64,000 bases of DNA from Izhakiella capsodis (GTDB taxonomy: Bacteria > Pseudomonadota > Gammaproteobacteria > Enterobacterales > Enterobacteriaceae). The number at the start of each line of letters is the position of its first letter. The stretch's first letter is position 1. The translations under genes were made by a program, and so were the position numbers. The DNA is taken from positions 34,330 through 98,329 of the forward strand of contig NZ_FOVC01000012.1 in the NCBI RefSeq assembly GCF_900115045.1, read 5' to 3'. A model generated the notes under the pieces. It had not been told where the DNA came from. It searched no databases and saw nothing but the letters and a program-made list of their open reading frames with translations. Below, one piece after another: positions 61,800 to 64,000 of the stretch.

Positions 61800-62978
61800 T
61801 TATTCGCCGCTGGTTTTAATCCCCGGTCTGGAAAGGTGTCCATCGTAATCAGCAAGGTAAGATCCGTAATTTCTGAACAACATGTCTGGCCCCTTATGTC
61901 CCATCTGTTTGCACAACCAGAACAGATTTGCTCCGGAGCTTATGTGCATGGTCGCAAAGGTATGACGAGTCTGATATGGATTGCGATAACGTATTTGTGC
62001 TGCCTTCATAATGTAGCGCCAGGCCTTTTGCCTTATTGCGTCAGAACCAGACCAGGGTTCACCTGTGCGTGGATCTTCAAAAACAAACTCACTCTTCATT
62101 AGTGTGAACTGCTTCTGTTCTACAATCGCTTGCATTGCTTCTTCATTAAGTTCAATCTTTCTGGTGCCTGATTTTGTTTTGGTTCCTTTAAGCACCCCTT
62201 CCACGACAGCGTTTTGCACAAAGGCAGTTCGTTTCTGCAGGTCAACGTCACTCCATTTAAGAGCGCACAGTTCTGATGGACGGACGCCAGTATTAAAGGC
62301 GAATTGAAACGTGGTTTTCCACTGCATGAACTGGCAATTCAGATAGATTGTGCGAATCTCATCAGGGGTGAATGGGTCAACTTCATATTCATCTGTGTTA
62401 GCTGATTCCACCGAGAAATAACGTGATGCGCTGATATGTGCGACCGGGTTATCGCCTATCAGACCATCGGTAACAGCCTCGTCTATTGCACTGCGAAGAA
62501 ATGAAAGGCGGTTACGTATAGTCTTGAGCTTAGTCTTGCGGCTTGCTACCCACCGCTTAAGTGCTGCAGGTTTCAGGTCAGTAACGTAAATCTTATGAAG
62601 ATCGATCAATGCTCTGAGACATTTGCGGTAACCATCCATCGTTGACGGGGATAAGTTGCGGTTCTCACAGATCTTCAGGTATTCCTCCAGGTAATCCTTT
62701 ACCGTTTTCTTCTTCCTTTCATGACCAAATATCGCTGCCTTTCTGGAATTTGGGAAATAATCCAGATAGCAAAAGTCTCCTATAGAGATGTGGTTCTGAA
62801 TCTCTCCGAGTCGACGCTCTGCGAACTTTATATTCCTGGTGTTGACTTCAATTCCTGATAATGGCTCACGACACAACACCCCCCTGTAAGTAAAAGTAAG
62901 TTGCAGTGTATCTCCATTCTTGTGCTTCCTTATAGTTACCCCACGCGGTAAAGCGGATCTTTGTTTTTCCTTACCCAT
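61800..62978 (-). CDS. Phage-type tyrosine integrase
   Basis: 392 residues. The N-terminal segment (about 1-60) is an arm-binding DUF3596-like domain (LPRGVTIRKHKNGDTLQLTF), followed by a core-binding domain (about 90-180). The catalytic set is complete: Arg in NTGVRPSELCALKW, H-x-x-R in YQTRHTFATM, His in MGHKGPD and Tyr in FRNYGSYL. It is transcribed toward the att site. Its start overlaps the excisionase-like gene upstream by 43 bases. It should be functional, in contrast to the amber-interrupted P4-type integrase at tRNA-Asn. Confidence 0.95.
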   Translation of the reverse strand: MGKEKQRSALPRGVTIRKHKNGDTLQLTFTYRGVLCREPLSGIEVNTRNIKFAERRLGEIQNHISIGDFCYLDYFPNSRKAAIFGHERKKKTVKDYLEEYLKICENRNLSPSTMDGYRKCLRALIDLHKIYVTDLKPAALKRWVASRKTKLKTIRNRLSFLRSAIDEAVTDGLIGDNPVAHISASRYFSVESANTDEYEVDPFTPDEIRTIYLNCQFMQWKTTFQFAFNTGVRPSELCALKWSDVDLQKRTAFVQNAVVEGVLKGTKTKSGTRKIELNEEAMQAIVEQKQFTLMKSEFVFEDPRTGEPWSGSDAIRQKAWRYIMKAAQIRYRNPYQTRHTFATMHISSGANLFWLCKQMGHKGPDMLFRNYGSYLADYDGHLSRPGIKTSGE

Positions 62979-63142
62979 TTTGTAACCTCAGTTAAGTCGA
63001 TCCAACGTTCTTTGGAGCCATCAACTTTTAAAACATGAACACCTTCTTTCCACACCCCACGCTGTAACCGTTTGTTAACAGCATCGAGCGTTTCCCCCAC
63101 CGATTTGCAGTAGGACGTAATAGGAACCACATCCAGATTCAT
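62936..63142 (-). CDS. Excisionase-like DNA-binding protein
   Basis: 68 residues, MNLDVVPITSYCKSVGETLD, with the winged-helix pattern typical of phage Xis/AlpA-like factors: KRLQRGVWKEGVHVLKVDG followed by an aromatic wing (SKERWIDLTEVTKWVRKN). It lies directly upstream of int and overlaps it, which is the usual place of an excisionase. Assignment is by size, motif and position. Confidence 0.75.
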   Translation of the reverse strand: MNLDVVPITSYCKSVGETLDAVNKRLQRGVWKEGVHVLKVDGSKERWIDLTEVTKWVRKNKDPLYRVG

Positions 63143-63441
63143 AGTGCTTTTTCCTCAACTTCTAGCTTTCCCTGCAGCGGTAGGTAAACGCACCGATGCA
63201 CGAACGGTATAAACTCGATGAAGAACTTATTGTACTGCTCGTCACGCCAGCCTGTAGCCTCATCCACCATTGCTATAATCGGGCTGGTGGGCTTTCGGGG
63301 CAGGGCGACGCCATATATCTTTGTGAATCCCTCGATCAGCTCTGGTTCATCCAGGCAGTGTTCCAGCACCAGGCTAAATGCCGGGTCTGTCAGCAGCGAA
63401 TGGATGATCGGGTAGGGTAAATGTTGGGTTTCAATCTTCAT
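63139..63441 (-). CDS. Unknown prophage protein
   Basis: 100 residues from the ATG at 63441 (MKIETQHLPYPIIHSLLTDP); an upstream start at 63459 is possible. The stop overlaps the excisionase start by four bases (ATGA). The central part EPELIEGFTKIYGVALPRKP and EYNKFFIEFIPFVHRCVYLP-like region look like a soluble alpha/beta protein; I do not recognise the family. It is the third gene of the int operon. Confidence 0.7.
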   Translation of the reverse strand: MKIETQHLPYPIIHSLLTDPAFSLVLEHCLDEPELIEGFTKIYGVALPRKPTSPIIAMVDEATGWRDEQYNKFFIEFIPFVHRCVYLPLQGKLEVEEKAL

Positions 63442-63499
63442 GTTCAGATTCCGCCTCATCGATAACTAACGGTTTCCCACAGCCCGGACAAAAATTCAT
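63431..63499 (-). CDS. 22-residue zinc-ribbon-like micro-protein
   Basis: MNFCPGCGKPLVIDEAESEH then ED. The ATG (63499-63497) shares ATGA with the stop of the Ala-rich gene upstream, is preceded by AAGGA at good spacing, and its own stop overlaps the start of the next gene by 11 bases. The C-P-x-C-G-K-P knuckle is the first half of a zinc ribbon; a second pair of Cys is absent, so the peptide would have to dimerise or act as a partner motif. It is too short for standard gene calling. Confidence 0.6.
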   Translation of the reverse strand: MNFCPGCGKPLVIDEAESEHED

Positions 63500-64000
63500 A
63501 TCGTTTTCCTTTTGTCCGCCGTCGATGAAAATCCATCCCACGGCGCACCGCCGACCCATTTACCAGCAGTTAGAATCTCTACTAGTTTTTCCTGTTGAGC
63601 ATCCCGCGCAGCATCCTCCGCAGCAGCCCCCGCAGCATCCGCAGCATCCCGAGCAGCCAGCGCCACAGCCAGCGCCACAGCATCCGCAGCATCCCGAGCA
63701 GCCAGCGCCGCAGCATCCGCAGCATCCCGAGCAGCCAGCGCCACAGCCAGCGCCGCAGCCTCAGCAGCATCCAGCGCCGCAGCCTCAGCAGCAGCCCACG
63801 CAGTCGATAGCTCTTCATCAGTCGCAAGCCCTTCGCTATGTCTCCATGCAACTCTCAACGCGTTTTTGCTTCTGTCATCTGTCATCAGATGTTCGACTTG
63901 CGCAGCGCACCAGACCCCGTATTTACGCCACAGAGCTTCATATTCGGGAAGACATCTCATGCACCAGATTGTGTCTTCTAAACTGTTGCTATCAAGAACT
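63496..64000 (-). CDS. Prophage protein with Ala-rich hendecad repeats, partial
   Basis: The frame is open from the window edge to the TGA at 63498-63496. An internal ATG stands at 63960 but 13 further codons upstream stay open (ending DTIWC), so the true start may lie beyond the window. The first part includes C-x-x-C (WCMRCLPEYEALWRKYGVW) and VEHLMTDDRSKNALRVAWRH, which I associate with lambdoid-prophage proteins of unknown function. Residues about 50-125 are almost only Ala, Arg, Asp and Leu/Val in repeats of AARDAADA, then comes a Trp-rich end (GKWVGGAPWDGF). The repeat should be a long helix or coiled coil. It is the first gene seen in the int operon. Confidence 0.75.
   Translation of the reverse strand, partial: VLDSNSLEDTIWCMRCLPEYEALWRKYGVWCAAQVEHLMTDDRSKNALRVAWRHSEGLATDEELSTAWAAAEAAALDAAEAAALAVALAARDAADAAALAARDAADAVALAVALAARDAADAAGAAAEDAARDAQQEKLVEILTAGKWVGGAPWDGFSSTADKRKTI
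63635..63742. repeat. Three copies of a 30-bp coding repeat
   Basis: A 30-bp unit beginning GCATCCGCAGCATCCCGAGC occurs at 63635-63664, 63680-63709 and 63713-63742, with spacings of 45 and 33 bp (15 and 11 codons). Further degenerate units extend on both sides (about 63600-63800). All differences keep the reading frame, so it is an amino-acid repeat able to vary in copy number. Confidence 0.85.

Noticed and set aside
63600..63810. CRISPR array
   Set aside because: The repeats are 30 bp, but spacers are 3-15 bp, related in sequence to the repeat, and keep the reading frame of a protein. It is a coding repeat.

Overview
This 64 kb window is a chromosomal segment from a motile Gram-negative gamma-proteobacterium of the order Enterobacterales. 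The flagellar, dcm/vsr, cystine-uptake, putA/putP and phoH genes encode proteins very close to those of E. coli/Salmonella, and much of the local order (yedJ, dcm, vsr, yedI, dsrB, fliR...) is that of E. coli. The genus cannot be fixed from the sequence. A flagellin lysine methylase gene (fliB) beside fliC, a queH-type queuosine gene and many fresh pseudogenes suggest a plant- or insect-associated relative such as Erwiniaceae, but this is inference.

1-18.2 kb is an accessory region. At the left edge are prophage scraps and the truncated 3' half of an IS3-family transposase. A JUMPstart/ops (RfaH) leader follows, then an AT-rich O-antigen operon: manC, manB, wzm, wzt, a methyltransferase, an unknown gene, a very large three-module glycosyltransferase, gmd, rmd and two more GT4 glycosyltransferases. 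The sugar genes predict GDP-mannose and GDP-D-rhamnose, and the Wzm/Wzt pair predicts ABC-transporter export of a mannose/D-rhamnose polymer whose end is probably capped by methylation. A decayed ISAs1-family transposase and a P4-type integrase with one amber codon separate the operon from an intact tRNA-Asn gene, so the locus lies in or next to a tRNA-Asn genomic island.

18.2-24.3 kb is backbone: a broken yedJ, queH, dcm, vsr, a small unknown gene, yedI, an acidic 45-residue micro-ORF with its own terminator, and dsrB. rcsA, which follows dsrB in E. coli, is absent from this position.

24.4-48.9 kb is the flagellar region III cluster and its cystine-uptake neighbours: fliRQPONMLKJIHGF (minus), fliE (plus), two small genes, fliTSD (minus), fliC and fliB (plus), an HNH-nuclease-like gene of uncertain activity, fliA, fliZ, dcyD, tcyJ, tcyL and tcyN. 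Back-to-back sigma-28 promoters lie between fliD and fliC.

49.0-61.2 kb corresponds to another part of the E. coli map: putA and putP (divergent, with PutA boxes between them), an efeUOB ferrous-iron uptake operon destroyed by an internal deletion and several nonsense codons although its Fur box remains, phoH, a 47-residue small gene and a divergent POT-like transporter.

61.7-64.0 kb is the left end of a prophage or integrative element. A 26-bp copy of a tRNA-Ser 3' end marks the attachment site, followed by a minus-strand operon with overlapping genes: an Ala-rich repeat protein, a 22-residue zinc-ribbon micro-ORF, an unknown protein, an excisionase-like protein and an integrase.
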